Below are positions 1 to 6,639 of a stretch of DNA of 13,393 bases, piece by piece. Position 1 is the stretch's first letter. Every line of letters starts with the position of its first letter. The stretch is from the NCBI GenBank assembly GCA_903819605.1, contig CAIJEA010000051.1, positions 1 through 13,393 of the forward strand, in the 5' to 3' direction. The DNA is from an uncultured cyanobacterium (GTDB lineage Bacteria > Cyanobacteriota > Cyanobacteriia > Pseudanabaenales > Pseudanabaenaceae). Position numbers and translations under genes: made by a program. The notes under the pieces were generated by a model. That model ran no database searches. It saw only the letters and a list, made by a program, of their open reading frames with translations, and had not been told where the DNA came from.

Positions 1-50
1 ACGTTTTTCAGTCATAGTATTTTATTTAGAACTCGATAGATTTTCCCTTA

Positions 51-67
51 CCCTCTTGTAAAGAGGG
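51..67. terminator. Small GC-rich hairpin near the left edge
   Basis: A perfect 7-bp stem (CCCTCTT at 51-57 with AAGAGGG at 61-67) closes a 3-nt loop. The flanks TTTTCCCTTA and GGGTAAAA could extend it imperfectly. It lies downstream of the TauD-1 stop and outside the MITE-like element, so it could be a terminator for the minus-strand genes or part of a dispersed C/G palindrome. There is no clear T-run on either strand, so the terminator role is weak. Confidence 0.3.
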
Positions 68-82
68 CGGGTAAAACACACT

Positions 83-176
83 TTAGGACTTACGGAAAAA
101 GGCTTGAAATCGTGATTCTAACGTAGGGGCAATTCATGAATTGCCCCTACATTCGGTTCTTTTGCGTAAGTCCTAA
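83..176. mobile_element. MITE-like element with 12-bp terminal inverted repeats
   Basis: TTAGGACTTACG at 83-94 is repeated exactly in inverse at 165-176, giving a 94-bp element with perfect 12-bp ends. The subterminal bases remain partly similar. The centre carries the perfect 28-bp palindrome at 123-150. No coding frame is present, so any movement would need a transposase supplied in trans. Ends of the form GGACTTACG(CA) are, from memory, common in cyanobacterial MITEs and IS elements, but I cannot name the family. It sits 4 bp beyond the stop of TauD-1. Confidence 0.6.
123..150. repeat. Perfect 28-bp palindrome
   Basis: The stretch GTAGGGGCAATTCATGAATTGCCCCTAC equals its own reverse complement over all 28 bases (core AATTCATGAATT, arms GTAGGGGC/GCCCCTAC). 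It is nested in the middle of the MITE-like element at 83-176. A degenerate copy lies at 7483-7510, so this is a dispersed palindromic repeat rather than a gene-specific site. Confidence 0.75.
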
Positions 177-180
177 CAAT

Positions 181-1095
181 TTAGTAAACACTAGCTAGAG
201 CAGGAGTATAGGAGGAAGAATCACCCTTAACGGCTTGACTCGTTCTGCCATCGATGCCAACGGGGAGATCGCAAGCAATGGTGACACGCTGGACACGGCG
301 AGGTTGAGTACCATAATCTGCGATCGCATAATGCTGTGTGGCGCGGTTATCCCAGAAGGCTACATCACCTTCCTTCCATTTCCAACGCACTGTGTTTTCT
401 AGACGAGTGACATAGGATTGCAGCAAGCGAATAATGTCATTGGATTCCGTTTGAGAAAGTCCCTTAATCTGACGTACAAAGCCGCCGATAAATAGACCGC
501 GTTCGCCTGATTCAGGATGCACGCGCACGACAGGATGTAGGGTTTCATAAACCGTGGAAATGAAAGTCTTGCGATATTCCTTCTGTTGCTCAGAAAGTTC
601 TACCGCAGCTTCGGCATAGTCATACTTATTGCTGTGAACTGCCCAGAGGGTATCCGCGAGATTGCGTAAATGAACGGGTAAATCTTGATAGGCGGTTACG
701 GAATTTGCCCAAACAGTATCACCACCAACGGGAGGAATAGTAACAGCGCGAAGTACGGAACCTAGAGGTGGTCTGTCAACAAAGGTGACATCGGTGTGCC
801 AATTGTTCGCACGGCTTTCGGTTCGGCTGTAATCGAGATCGAGAACATGGGGCTGATTAGCCAGTGATGGAACTGTGGGATGGGCGGTAGTGATTTCACC
901 AAAGCGACGGGCAAAGGCAAGTTGTCCATCAGCATCCAGATTTTGATTACGGAAGAAGATGACTTTATAGAATACAAGGGCTTTGCGAATGTCGGCAATG
1001 ACTTCATCGCTAAGATTGGTGCCGAGATCAACACCAATTAATTTAGCGCCAATGCGCCCTGCAACGGGTTTAATTTCAAAATGTTTGGAACTCAT
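181..1095 (-). CDS. tauD: TauD-like Fe(II)/2-oxoglutarate dioxygenase (TauD-1)
   Basis: This 304-residue protein belongs to the TauD/TfdA family, which hydroxylates taurine or related sulfonates with O2 and 2-oxoglutarate so that the product falls apart to sulfite and an aldehyde in the cytoplasm. The metal site is complete: H100-x-D102 in the NNWHTDVTF block and a distal H255 in DNRATQHYA. R267 and R270 lie in the RRVQRVTI block, where E. coli TauD has the arginines that hold 2-oxoglutarate and the sulfonate. The NWHTDVTF and LHPVVR-HP blocks also match E. coli TauD closely, and the length is only slightly greater (about 283 in E. coli). The start is fixed by AGGAG six bases upstream. It follows the GST gene by 13 bp, so the two are probably co-transcribed. 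Exact substrate (taurine or another alkylsulfonate) is not shown. Confidence 0.88.
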   Translation of the reverse strand: MSSKHFEIKPVAGRIGAKLIGVDLGTNLSDEVIADIRKALVFYKVIFFRNQNLDADGQLAFARRFGEITTAHPTVPSLANQPHVLDLDYSRTESRANNWHTDVTFVDRPPLGSVLRAVTIPPVGGDTVWANSVTAYQDLPVHLRNLADTLWAVHSNKYDYAEAAVELSEQQKEYRKTFISTVYETLHPVVRVHPESGERGLFIGGFVRQIKGLSQTESNDIIRLLQSYVTRLENTVRWKWKEGDVAFWDNRATQHYAIADYGTQPRRVQRVTIACDLPVGIDGRTSQAVKGDSSSYTPALASVY

Positions 1096-1099
1096 TTTT

Positions 1100-1106
1100 C
1101 TCTCCT
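1100..1106 (-). promoter_or_regulatory. Ribosome binding site for TauD-1
   Basis: AGGAGAG on the minus strand, with AGGAG ending six bases before the ATG at 1093-1095. It lies entirely in the 13-bp gap after the GST stop codon (TAA at 1109-1111), which supports translation of both genes from one mRNA. Confidence 0.65.
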
Positions 1107-1108
1107 AA

Positions 1109-2365
1109 TTAATACAATGAAGCCAAAACTTTATCTATTGCGAAACGTATCGCCGTAGCAGCACCCGCACTCAAATCACGCGGCGCACAGAGACGATTGC
1201 GAAGGTAGGCAAAGGTAATTGCCCCGATCGCAGCTTCGGGTGTGCCAGTCCCTTCCTTGCCGCCAGTATTGCCACCAGCAAGGACTTCACCATTGCCATA
1301 GAGCAGATAGTTGGCAAGAAATCGTAAATGGCGATCGACGATTTCCTTGACTGCCTCAAGATCGTTATTCAATGCTAAAGCGGCGACACCTGAGTTTTTG
1401 AGAATATCTGCGATCGCTAATTCATGGTTATCACTCAGACGTTCGGCGGCTTCCGCACGATTGGCTAAGAGATTGGCTCGCTCAGCATCAAGAGGAGCAG
1501 GATTACCAATTGGCTCAATCCCAAAGCGGCGGCGCAATAGTAGATTATTTGTGGTGTTATCGGAAGCAGAGCGCTGGTACGCAGGACGTTGAGCGATCGC
1601 CTCAAACCAAGCATTGATTCTGGAAAATCGAGGATTGCCCTTAAGGTGATAGCCACGATAAACGGGTAGATTGGCAGCTAAGCGATCGAGGTGAGGACTG
1701 TAGAGAATATCAACGAGGCTGAATTTTGAAAGAAAGAAGGGGCTAGGGTATTTACCTAGATTGGCTTCGAGAATATCTAATTGGGTTTCAAATTTTGCTC
1801 TTAATTCCTCTAATTCCTGTGGATCTTCAGGAGCTTTCCGCAATAATTGATAGGCAAGATCGCGAAATCCGTTAGTCTCCGATTCTTCAATCCAGCGATC
1901 GGCTACGGCTCTTTCTTCTGAACCACTAGGCAGTAAAGGCACTTCAGGAAAACGTTTTTCTAAAGCCAAGAGAATATCTTTGGATTCGTAAACCAGTTCG
2001 CCTTCAATCTTTGCCGCAGGAACAAGAGTTGTCGGTACGAGATCGGTGTACCATTTTGGCTTGTCGCTGAGATTGATAAATTCCGTTGTAAAGGGAATCC
2101 CTTTTTCTTCAAGGGCAAACCAAACTCTTTCGCAAAAAGGACACCAAGAATTAGAGTCACGATAGAGTAATACTGGGGCAATGCCATCGGCGGGTAATTT
2201 ATCCCAACTGCTGGGAATTGGTTGTGTAGAGGGATGTTGACCAACACGGCGAACCCGTCTTGCATCGGTATATTTACGCGCAGTTTCTAAGAGATATTCC
2301 CAACTGGGGAGAGTGGTAATTGGTGATTGGTGATTGGGCGGAGAGATAACAGTTGCAGTTGACAT
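1109..2365 (-). CDS. Long GST-family protein with CPFC active site
   Basis: At 418 residues this is nearly twice the usual GST length. Residues about 65-140 form a thioredoxin-fold domain with the motif C75-P-F-C78, a VP turn at 115-116 (the usual cis-proline) and the E127-S128 pair that normally contacts glutathione. Residues about 150-265 look like the all-helical GST domain, including an S-x-x-D capping box at 216-219. Residues about 270-418 form an extra domain with no signature I recognise, rich in Ala and Leu and with a Gly-rich loop near 364-375. The first 50 residues are also extra. A CPFC site favours glutathione-dependent thiol or disulfide chemistry over simple conjugation (inference from omega and related GST classes). 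AAAGGAG at 2373-2379 fixes the start. TauD-1 follows after 13 bp, so the protein may act on a substrate, product or sulfite adduct of that dioxygenase. Confidence 0.8.
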   Translation of the reverse strand: MSTATVISPPNHQSPITTLPSWEYLLETARKYTDARRVRRVGQHPSTQPIPSSWDKLPADGIAPVLLYRDSNSWCPFCERVWFALEEKGIPFTTEFINLSDKPKWYTDLVPTTLVPAAKIEGELVYESKDILLALEKRFPEVPLLPSGSEERAVADRWIEESETNGFRDLAYQLLRKAPEDPQELEELRAKFETQLDILEANLGKYPSPFFLSKFSLVDILYSPHLDRLAANLPVYRGYHLKGNPRFSRINAWFEAIAQRPAYQRSASDNTTNNLLLRRRFGIEPIGNPAPLDAERANLLANRAEAAERLSDNHELAIADILKNSGVAALALNNDLEAVKEIVDRHLRFLANYLLYGNGEVLAGGNTGGKEGTGTPEAAIGAITFAYLRNRLCAPRDLSAGAATAIRFAIDKVLASLY

Positions 2366-2372
2366 GAATTGG

Positions 2373-2379
2373 CTCCTTT
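2373..2379 (-). promoter_or_regulatory. Ribosome binding site for the GST-family gene
   Basis: AAAGGAG on the minus strand, seven bases before the ATG at 2363-2365. It is one of the strongest Shine-Dalgarno matches in the window and fixes the GST start. Confidence 0.65.
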
Positions 2380-2408
2380 AAATAATGGTAGAGCTTAGTG
2401 AAATGTTT

Positions 2409-2493
2409 GATCCCCCTCAATCCCCCTTAAAAAGGGGGAAGAAGATAATAATTAATTGATTCTCCCCCCTTTACAAGGGGGACTGGGGAGATC
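2409..2493. repeat. 85-bp palindromic C/G-run repeat, copy A
   Basis: The unit runs from GATC to GATC and contains two internal hairpins, CCCCCTT..AAGGGGG on the left and CCCCCCTTTAC..AAGGGGG on the right, joined by an AT-rich spacer. Its + strand matches the minus strand of 12949-13033 at all but a handful of positions, with two small compensating indels. It lies in the 136-bp gap between the hydroxyacid dehydrogenase stop and the GST start. When transcribed it would form strong hairpins that could terminate or attenuate reading into the GST/TauD-1 pair. Confidence 0.75.
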
Positions 2494-2501
2494 TCTTTCA
2501 A

Positions 2502-3467
2502 TCAATAACCCGTCGATTTATCCACTACATTTCGCAAAGGCTGACCTGTGCGATAGCGTTGGAGATTATCGAGGAAGAGATTGACAATACGATCGATCGC
2601 TCTTGGTGAAGAAGCGGAAGTGTGGGGCGTGATAAATACATTCGGTAAAGTCCAGAGGGGACTCTCTTGAGGTAAAGGCTCAACGGTGAAAGTATCGAGC
2701 GCTGCCCCTGCAATTCTTTCTTCTTTGAGAGCCTTAATTAATGCATCCTCATCAATGATCGCACCTCTCGCAATGTTGATCGCAAAGGCTTCGGGACGCA
2801 AAGCATTAATCGCCGCTTCATCAAAGAGCTTGGTAGTTTCAGGGGTAAGCGGTGTGGCGATAACCACATAATCAACTTCAGGCAATAGCGATCGCCATTC
2901 ATCTTTACCAACAATCACATCGAAATTCTCAAGGGGTTGCGGGTTACTCCGTGATCCAATCACCTTTAGTCCAAAGGCTTTAGCGCGTTGAGCGATCGCT
3001 TGACCAATATTTCCAGCACCGATAATCAGTATTGTTTTGCCATAAATCTCGCCAAGTTGTAACTCAAAGCCACGCTTCCAACCACGGTTTTGACGTAACT
3101 CTAGCAAAGTATCAATTTTTTTAGCATGGTAGAGAATGTAGGTCAGCACAAATTCAGAAATCGGAATTGCAGAATTTCCTGCACCATTGGTGAGAATAAT
3201 ATCCCGTTCCAAATATTGCGGTGTGAGAATGTGATTTACACCTGCACTAGGGGTTTGATGCCAACGGAGTTTGGGCGCAATATCTAGTACTTTATGCAGA
3301 GTCGGTGGTTTGAGATAGAACCAATTGAAATAGACCTCTGCATCAGTGGGATCGCCTTCAATGTTGCCAGTCGAATCAACCCAAGCTTTTTCTAGATCGG
3401 GATAGCGATCGACTGTCAAATATGGTTCTAAACGATCGGAAAATTCTCTAGGTAATAATGCTTTCAT
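2502..3467 (-). CDS. D-isomer-specific 2-hydroxyacid dehydrogenase
   Basis: This 321-residue NAD(P)H-linked dehydrogenase would interconvert a 2-oxoacid (such as glyoxylate, hydroxypyruvate or pyruvate) and the D-2-hydroxyacid. The Rossmann motif GAGNIG is at 150-155. The usual catalytic triad is visible: R234 in NIARGAIID, E263 in VEP and H282 in PHTS. After the second Rossmann strand (VIGSRS, about 169-174) there is Ser-Arg-Ser rather than an acidic residue, which suggests NADPH over NADH (inference). Length is normal for the family. The start is supported by GAGGTGA at 3472-3478. It begins 12 bp after the dienelactone-hydrolase-like gene stops, so the two form a tight pair. The substrate is not determined, but a 2-oxoacid arising from sulfonate or haloacid breakdown would fit the neighbours. 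Confidence 0.85.
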   Translation of the reverse strand: MKALLPREFSDRLEPYLTVDRYPDLEKAWVDSTGNIEGDPTDAEVYFNWFYLKPPTLHKVLDIAPKLRWHQTPSAGVNHILTPQYLERDIILTNGAGNSAIPISEFVLTYILYHAKKIDTLLELRQNRGWKRGFELQLGEIYGKTILIIGAGNIGQAIAQRAKAFGLKVIGSRSNPQPLENFDVIVGKDEWRSLLPEVDYVVIATPLTPETTKLFDEAAINALRPEAFAINIARGAIIDEDALIKALKEERIAGAALDTFTVEPLPQESPLWTLPNVFITPHTSASSPRAIDRIVNLFLDNLQRYRTGQPLRNVVDKSTGY

Positions 3468-3471
3468 GACT

Positions 3472-3478
3472 TCACCTC
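3472..3478 (-). promoter_or_regulatory. Ribosome binding site for the hydroxyacid dehydrogenase
   Basis: GAGGTGA on the minus strand, four bases before the ATG at 3465-3467. It lies wholly in the 12-bp gap after the upstream gene's TAG stop (3480-3482), indicating co-transcription and probable translational coupling. Confidence 0.55.
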
Positions 3479-3479
3479 A

Positions 3480-4250
3480 CTATTTATTGAGATTCTCTTG
3501 AAACAATTCCAAAACATGAGTCCAAGCATCCGCCGCCGATTCGGGATGGTAACTGCCGCGATGATTACAGAAAAAACCATGCCCAGCATTGGCATAGCGG
3601 AAGATTTTATAGGAGATCTTCGCCTCTGTTAGCGCCGCTTCCACCTTGTCCACATCCGTGAGTGGAATTCCTTTATCCTCTTCACCAAAGAAAGCATAAA
3701 TCGGAGCTTTAATATCTTTGGTAAGCGTAATCGTCGGTTCGCCGCCACCAGGGGTAGAGCTAGGAATGCCACCACCATAGAAGGAAGCCGTTGCTTTAAT
3801 CTCTGGTAATGTCGCAGTCAGGTAAACAACATGACCACCAAAGCAGAACCCAATCGAGCCGATCGCATTACCCTTAACTTTAGGCGAAGCTTGGAGATAG
3901 GCGATCGTTGCCTTAATATCACCCAAAATCTCATCAGCCTTAGTCCGATCCTTATACCCACGACCGACTTGAATATCTTCAGGAGCATAGAGGGATTCAA
4001 AATTGGGAGCCGTGCGTTGAAATAAGGCAGGGGCGATCGCCACATATCCTTCCTTAGCCAAGCGCTCCGCAACTTCGCGAATATGGATATTCACACCGAA
4101 GATTTCTTGAATTACAATCACGGCGGGAAAAGTACCTACGCGATCGGGTTCCGCCAGATAAGCATCTATCAGCAAATCGCCATTAGCCACCTTCACGCGA
4201 GAGGTGCGAATCGTGGAATTATCTTGAGTTTGATCAATAGTTGCAGTCAT
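3480..4250 (-). CDS. Dienelactone hydrolase family protein
   Basis: This is a 256-residue alpha/beta hydrolase of the dienelactone hydrolase family. The nucleophile is C136 in GFCFGG, with the likely acid D192 in FGEEDKGIP and H224 in AGHGF completing a Cys-Asp-His triad. E49 in IQEIFGVN matches the conserved glutamate that activates the cysteine in characterised dienelactone hydrolases. The family opens lactones or esters, classically in chloroaromatic degradation, but many bacterial members have other small ester substrates. There is no signal peptide, so it is cytoplasmic. It is coupled to the hydroxyacid dehydrogenase by a 12-bp gap, which suggests hydrolysis followed by oxidation or reduction of the acid product (inference). 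The start has no strong Shine-Dalgarno sequence, and the 70-bp gap upstream holds a hairpin. Confidence 0.85.
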   Translation of the reverse strand: MTATIDQTQDNSTIRTSRVKVANGDLLIDAYLAEPDRVGTFPAVIVIQEIFGVNIHIREVAERLAKEGYVAIAPALFQRTAPNFESLYAPEDIQVGRGYKDRTKADEILGDIKATIAYLQASPKVKGNAIGSIGFCFGGHVVYLTATLPEIKATASFYGGGIPSSTPGGGEPTITLTKDIKAPIYAFFGEEDKGIPLTDVDKVEAALTEAKISYKIFRYANAGHGFFCNHRGSYHPESAADAWTHVLELFQENLNK

Positions 4251-4280
4251 AATTAATAAATTTAATTTAGTTTTGTCTTA

Positions 4281-4320
4281 TCCCCCTCTCCTGCGGGAGA
4301 GGGGCTAGGGGTGAGGGGAT
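4281..4320. repeat. GC-rich palindromic repeat with 9-bp hairpin
   Basis: CCCCTCTCC at 4283-4291 pairs with GGAGAGGGG at 4296-4304 around a 4-nt loop. The following CTAGGGGTGAGGGGAT keeps the same G-run character and ends next to the SBP-1 stop at 4321. Units of this form are, from memory, a common dispersed repeat in cyanobacteria. On the transcribed minus strand the hairpin lies just after SBP-1 and before the hydrolase start, and the AAGACAAAACTAAATT that follows is not a T-run, so it resembles an mRNA-stabilising or processing hairpin more than a classical terminator. Confidence 0.6.
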
Positions 4321-5409
4321 CTATTTGCTAGCAACAGCCTTCAGCGAATCAGGAGTAATTGCTGCATATTGTTCCGTTGTCAGAGATGCCTCCTTGATAT
4401 CAATCTTTTTAGGAATAACTTTCTCTTGAGTGAACAGGTCAGCAATCTTTTGTTGTTCTGCCAAAATCTCAGGTGTGATTCCTCGTAAACGATAGCTCGC
4501 ACGATTTGAAATGATTTCCAAAATTTCAGGCTCTATTTTTAGAATTGGAGCAACTAATTTCACAACTTCAGGGCGATTGGCTTCAGCCCATTCACCATTC
4601 TTATCAATCTCTTCTAAAATAATTCTTAGCACTTCAGGGTTTTCCGTTGCAAAAGTTCGAGATGCAATGTAGAAACCACCTTGAGTAGAAATTTTACTAG
4701 CATCTCTGAGTACGCGTGCATCTGCTTTCGACTCTACAAAAGCTAAATATGGGTCCCATGTCACCCAAGCATCAATACGACCTTGAATAAAAGCTTCTCT
4801 CGCATCTACAGGAGGCAATGTTACAGCTTGAATATCACTATATTTCAGTCCCACTTCATCTAAAGCCTTGACCAGTAGATAATGGGAAGCCGAACCTTTT
4901 TGAAAGACTACTTTCTGTCCCTTGAGATCGGCTACACTCTTGATCGGCGAATCCTTCTGGACAATAATCGCACTGCCTTTACCTTCACTAGGTCTACGAG
5001 CTGAAACATACACCAGTGATGAACCTGCGACTTGAGCAAAAATTGGTGGTGTTTCACCGACAGAACCAAGATCGACCTTACCAACGTTAAGGGCTTCCAT
5101 CAACTGAGGACCAGCCGAAAATTGTGACCATTCGACTTTGACACCCAAAGGCTCAAGGCGTTTTTCCAGTACACCTTTAACCTTGACGATATCACCAGCA
5201 CTTTGATATCCCAACCTAACTACCTTAGTTTTACCAATGCTAGCAGTTATAGTTTCACCTTTTGAGTCACTCTTTGAGTCTGTAGCCGATGGACTCGTGG
5301 GAGTACTGCAACTGATTAAAGTTGTTGATAGAGCTAATAAACTGGGAATCACAAACAAGGTGAATCGTTTAAGGACTGAATTTTGTTTGTTTTTAACTGA
5401 TGCAATCAT
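4321..5409 (-). CDS. SsuA-type sulfonate-binding lipoprotein (SBP-1)
   Basis: This is a 362-residue substrate-binding protein of the SsuA/TauA/NrtA-like ABC family, probably for an aliphatic sulfonate. The N-terminus has basic residues, a hydrophobic segment (about 16-32) and the lipobox L-I-S-C34, so it should be a lipid-anchored protein outside the cytoplasmic membrane. A Ser/Thr/Lys-rich linker (35-60) precedes the binding fold. Family blocks include RLGYQSAG (66-72), WSQFSAGPQLMEAL (94-107), G-x-TPPIFAQVAG (118-129), FQKGSASHYLLVKAL (169-183) and AWVTWDPY (214-221). It is closely related to SBP-2 directly upstream, and the pair share long identical runs, so they look like a tandem duplication. 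SBP-2 is separated by 89 bp that contain a terminator-like hairpin. No cognate permease or ATPase is adjacent. Confidence 0.85.
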   Translation of the reverse strand: MIASVKNKQNSVLKRFTLFVIPSLLALSTTLISCSTPTSPSATDSKSDSKGETITASIGKTKVVRLGYQSAGDIVKVKGVLEKRLEPLGVKVEWSQFSAGPQLMEALNVGKVDLGSVGETPPIFAQVAGSSLVYVSARRPSEGKGSAIIVQKDSPIKSVADLKGQKVVFQKGSASHYLLVKALDEVGLKYSDIQAVTLPPVDAREAFIQGRIDAWVTWDPYLAFVESKADARVLRDASKISTQGGFYIASRTFATENPEVLRIILEEIDKNGEWAEANRPEVVKLVAPILKIEPEILEIISNRASYRLRGITPEILAEQQKIADLFTQEKVIPKKIDIKEASLTTEQYAAITPDSLKAVASK

Positions 5410-5464
5410 GATGAATACAATCTCTAAATTTAAAATATCTAAATTAAATTTTTAAAAGCAGAAA

Positions 5465-5485
5465 GGGTGACATAGAGAGTCACCC
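5465..5485 (-). terminator. Terminator-like hairpin between SBP-2 and SBP-1
   Basis: GGGTGAC at 5465-5471 and GTCACCC at 5479-5485 form a perfect 7-bp stem with a 7-nt loop. On the transcribed minus strand the hairpin starts about 14 bases after the SBP-2 stop and is followed by TTTCTGCTTTTAAAAATT, a broken T-tract. This fits a weak intrinsic terminator or attenuator that would lower SBP-1 relative to SBP-2. Confidence 0.55.
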
Positions 5486-5498
5486 ATATCTAGAAAAA

Positions 5499-6608
5499 TC
5501 ATGCTTCCTTGAGCAGTTCAGGTGGTGTAATGGCTGAATAAATTTCAGGGGATAATAGAGCGTCTTTGATATCGATTTTTTTAGGAATCACTTTCTCATC
5601 GAAAAATAAATCCGCAACCCTCTGTTGTTCCTTAACCAGTTGCGGAGTCAATCCTCTCCGCCCTGCAAAGGTACGTCGTGATACGATTTTTTTCGCAACG
5701 CTGGGCTTTAGTTTTAGTTCTCTTGTCAGAATTTCAGTTACTTCTCCACGGTTAGCTTCTGACCATTGATCGAGCGTTTGAAGTTCCTCAATAACGACTT
5801 TGAGTAGTCCCAAGTTTTCTAACGCAAAAGGCTTACGCGCAACGTAATAAGCTCCAGGAGAATCTAATCCGACACTATCCTTAATCACTCTAATCCGACC
5901 TAGATCCTCAGCGATCGCATAGTGAGGATCGCCAGCCACCCAGACAGGGATTTTCCCTTCAATAAAAGCTCCTCTAGTTTCAACTGTGGGGGCACTTTTT
6001 ACTTTGATATCTTTGATGGTTAAGCCGACTTCCTGTAAAGCTCTAACAATGAAATAATGGGAAGCAGAACCCTTTTGGAAGTAAACCTCTTGTCCTTTAA
6101 TATCTTCAACCTTTTGGATGGTTGATTCTGGTGGAACGGCAATGATCGAAGCCCGTCCTGTTAATGGCGTATTTTTAGTACCAATTACATAAACGATATC
6201 GGCTCCTGCGGCTTGAGCAAAAATGGGAGGACTTTCACCAACTGCTCCAAAATCAATCTTGCCGACATTCATAGCTTCCATTAGCTGCGGTCCTTGAGCA
6301 AATTGTGCCCATTCCACATTTACACCTAGTGGTTCTAACCTTTTCTCTAATACCTTTCTAGCTCTAACTAAATCACCTGCTGATTGATAACCTACACGAA
6401 AGACTTTGGTTTTAATACCTAAATCGATCGCCGCAGTTTTGGGTGTATTGCTAGCTGTATTACTAGCATTAGGGATTACAGCAGGACTGGTATTGCTTGT
6501 AGGTTGATCTCCACAACTTCCTAAAAACAAAGCTGTAGATAGCCCTGTTAAACCCTGAGCAGTTAATGACAGAAAACGACGACGGGGGAAATACAATGGG
6601 GAAGTCAT
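5499..6608 (-). CDS. SsuA-type binding lipoprotein with Tat signal (SBP-2)
   Basis: This 369-residue protein is the second SsuA-family member. Its N-terminus shows a twin-arginine signal (P-R-R-R-F-L-S at 8-14) followed by a hydrophobic stretch and the lipobox L-G-S-C32, predicting folded export and lipid anchoring. An Asn/Ser/Thr-rich linker runs to about residue 60. The binding fold keeps RVGYQSAG (71-77), WAQFAQGPQLMEAM (100-113), GESPPIFAQAAG (124-135) and FQKGSASHYFIVRAL (177-191). In the block where SBP-1 and SBP-3 read WDP, this protein reads V-A-G226-D-P, so the tryptophan is lost. That change in a pocket-proximal motif suggests a different ligand (inference). It follows the methyltransferase by 31 bp. 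The start lacks a strong Shine-Dalgarno sequence, but it places the Tat motif correctly. Confidence 0.85.
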   Translation of the reverse strand: MTSPLYFPRRRFLSLTAQGLTGLSTALFLGSCGDQPTSNTSPAVIPNASNTASNTPKTAAIDLGIKTKVFRVGYQSAGDLVRARKVLEKRLEPLGVNVEWAQFAQGPQLMEAMNVGKIDFGAVGESPPIFAQAAGADIVYVIGTKNTPLTGRASIIAVPPESTIQKVEDIKGQEVYFQKGSASHYFIVRALQEVGLTIKDIKVKSAPTVETRGAFIEGKIPVWVAGDPHYAIAEDLGRIRVIKDSVGLDSPGAYYVARKPFALENLGLLKVVIEELQTLDQWSEANRGEVTEILTRELKLKPSVAKKIVSRRTFAGRRGLTPQLVKEQQRVADLFFDEKVIPKKIDIKDALLSPEIYSAITPPELLKEA

Positions 6609-6639
6609 AGTTGCAATCTTAAATTAGACCTAAATTAGG

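Noticed and set aside
1311..1592. Plus-strand open frame of 93 codons inside the GST gene
   Set aside because: It lies antisense to a gene with clear motifs, has an Arg/Ala/Ser-rich composition typical of a shadow frame and shows no recognisable domain.
2409..2493. C/G-run repeat as a CRISPR array or riboswitch
   Set aside because: There is only one unit per site with no regular spacers, and a near-identical inverted copy elsewhere marks it as a dispersed repeat.
5237..5455. Plus-strand open frame overlapping the SBP-1 signal peptide region
   Set aside because: It is antisense to the well-supported lipoprotein start, has no ribosome binding site or domain, and its hydrophobic stretch mirrors the signal peptide.
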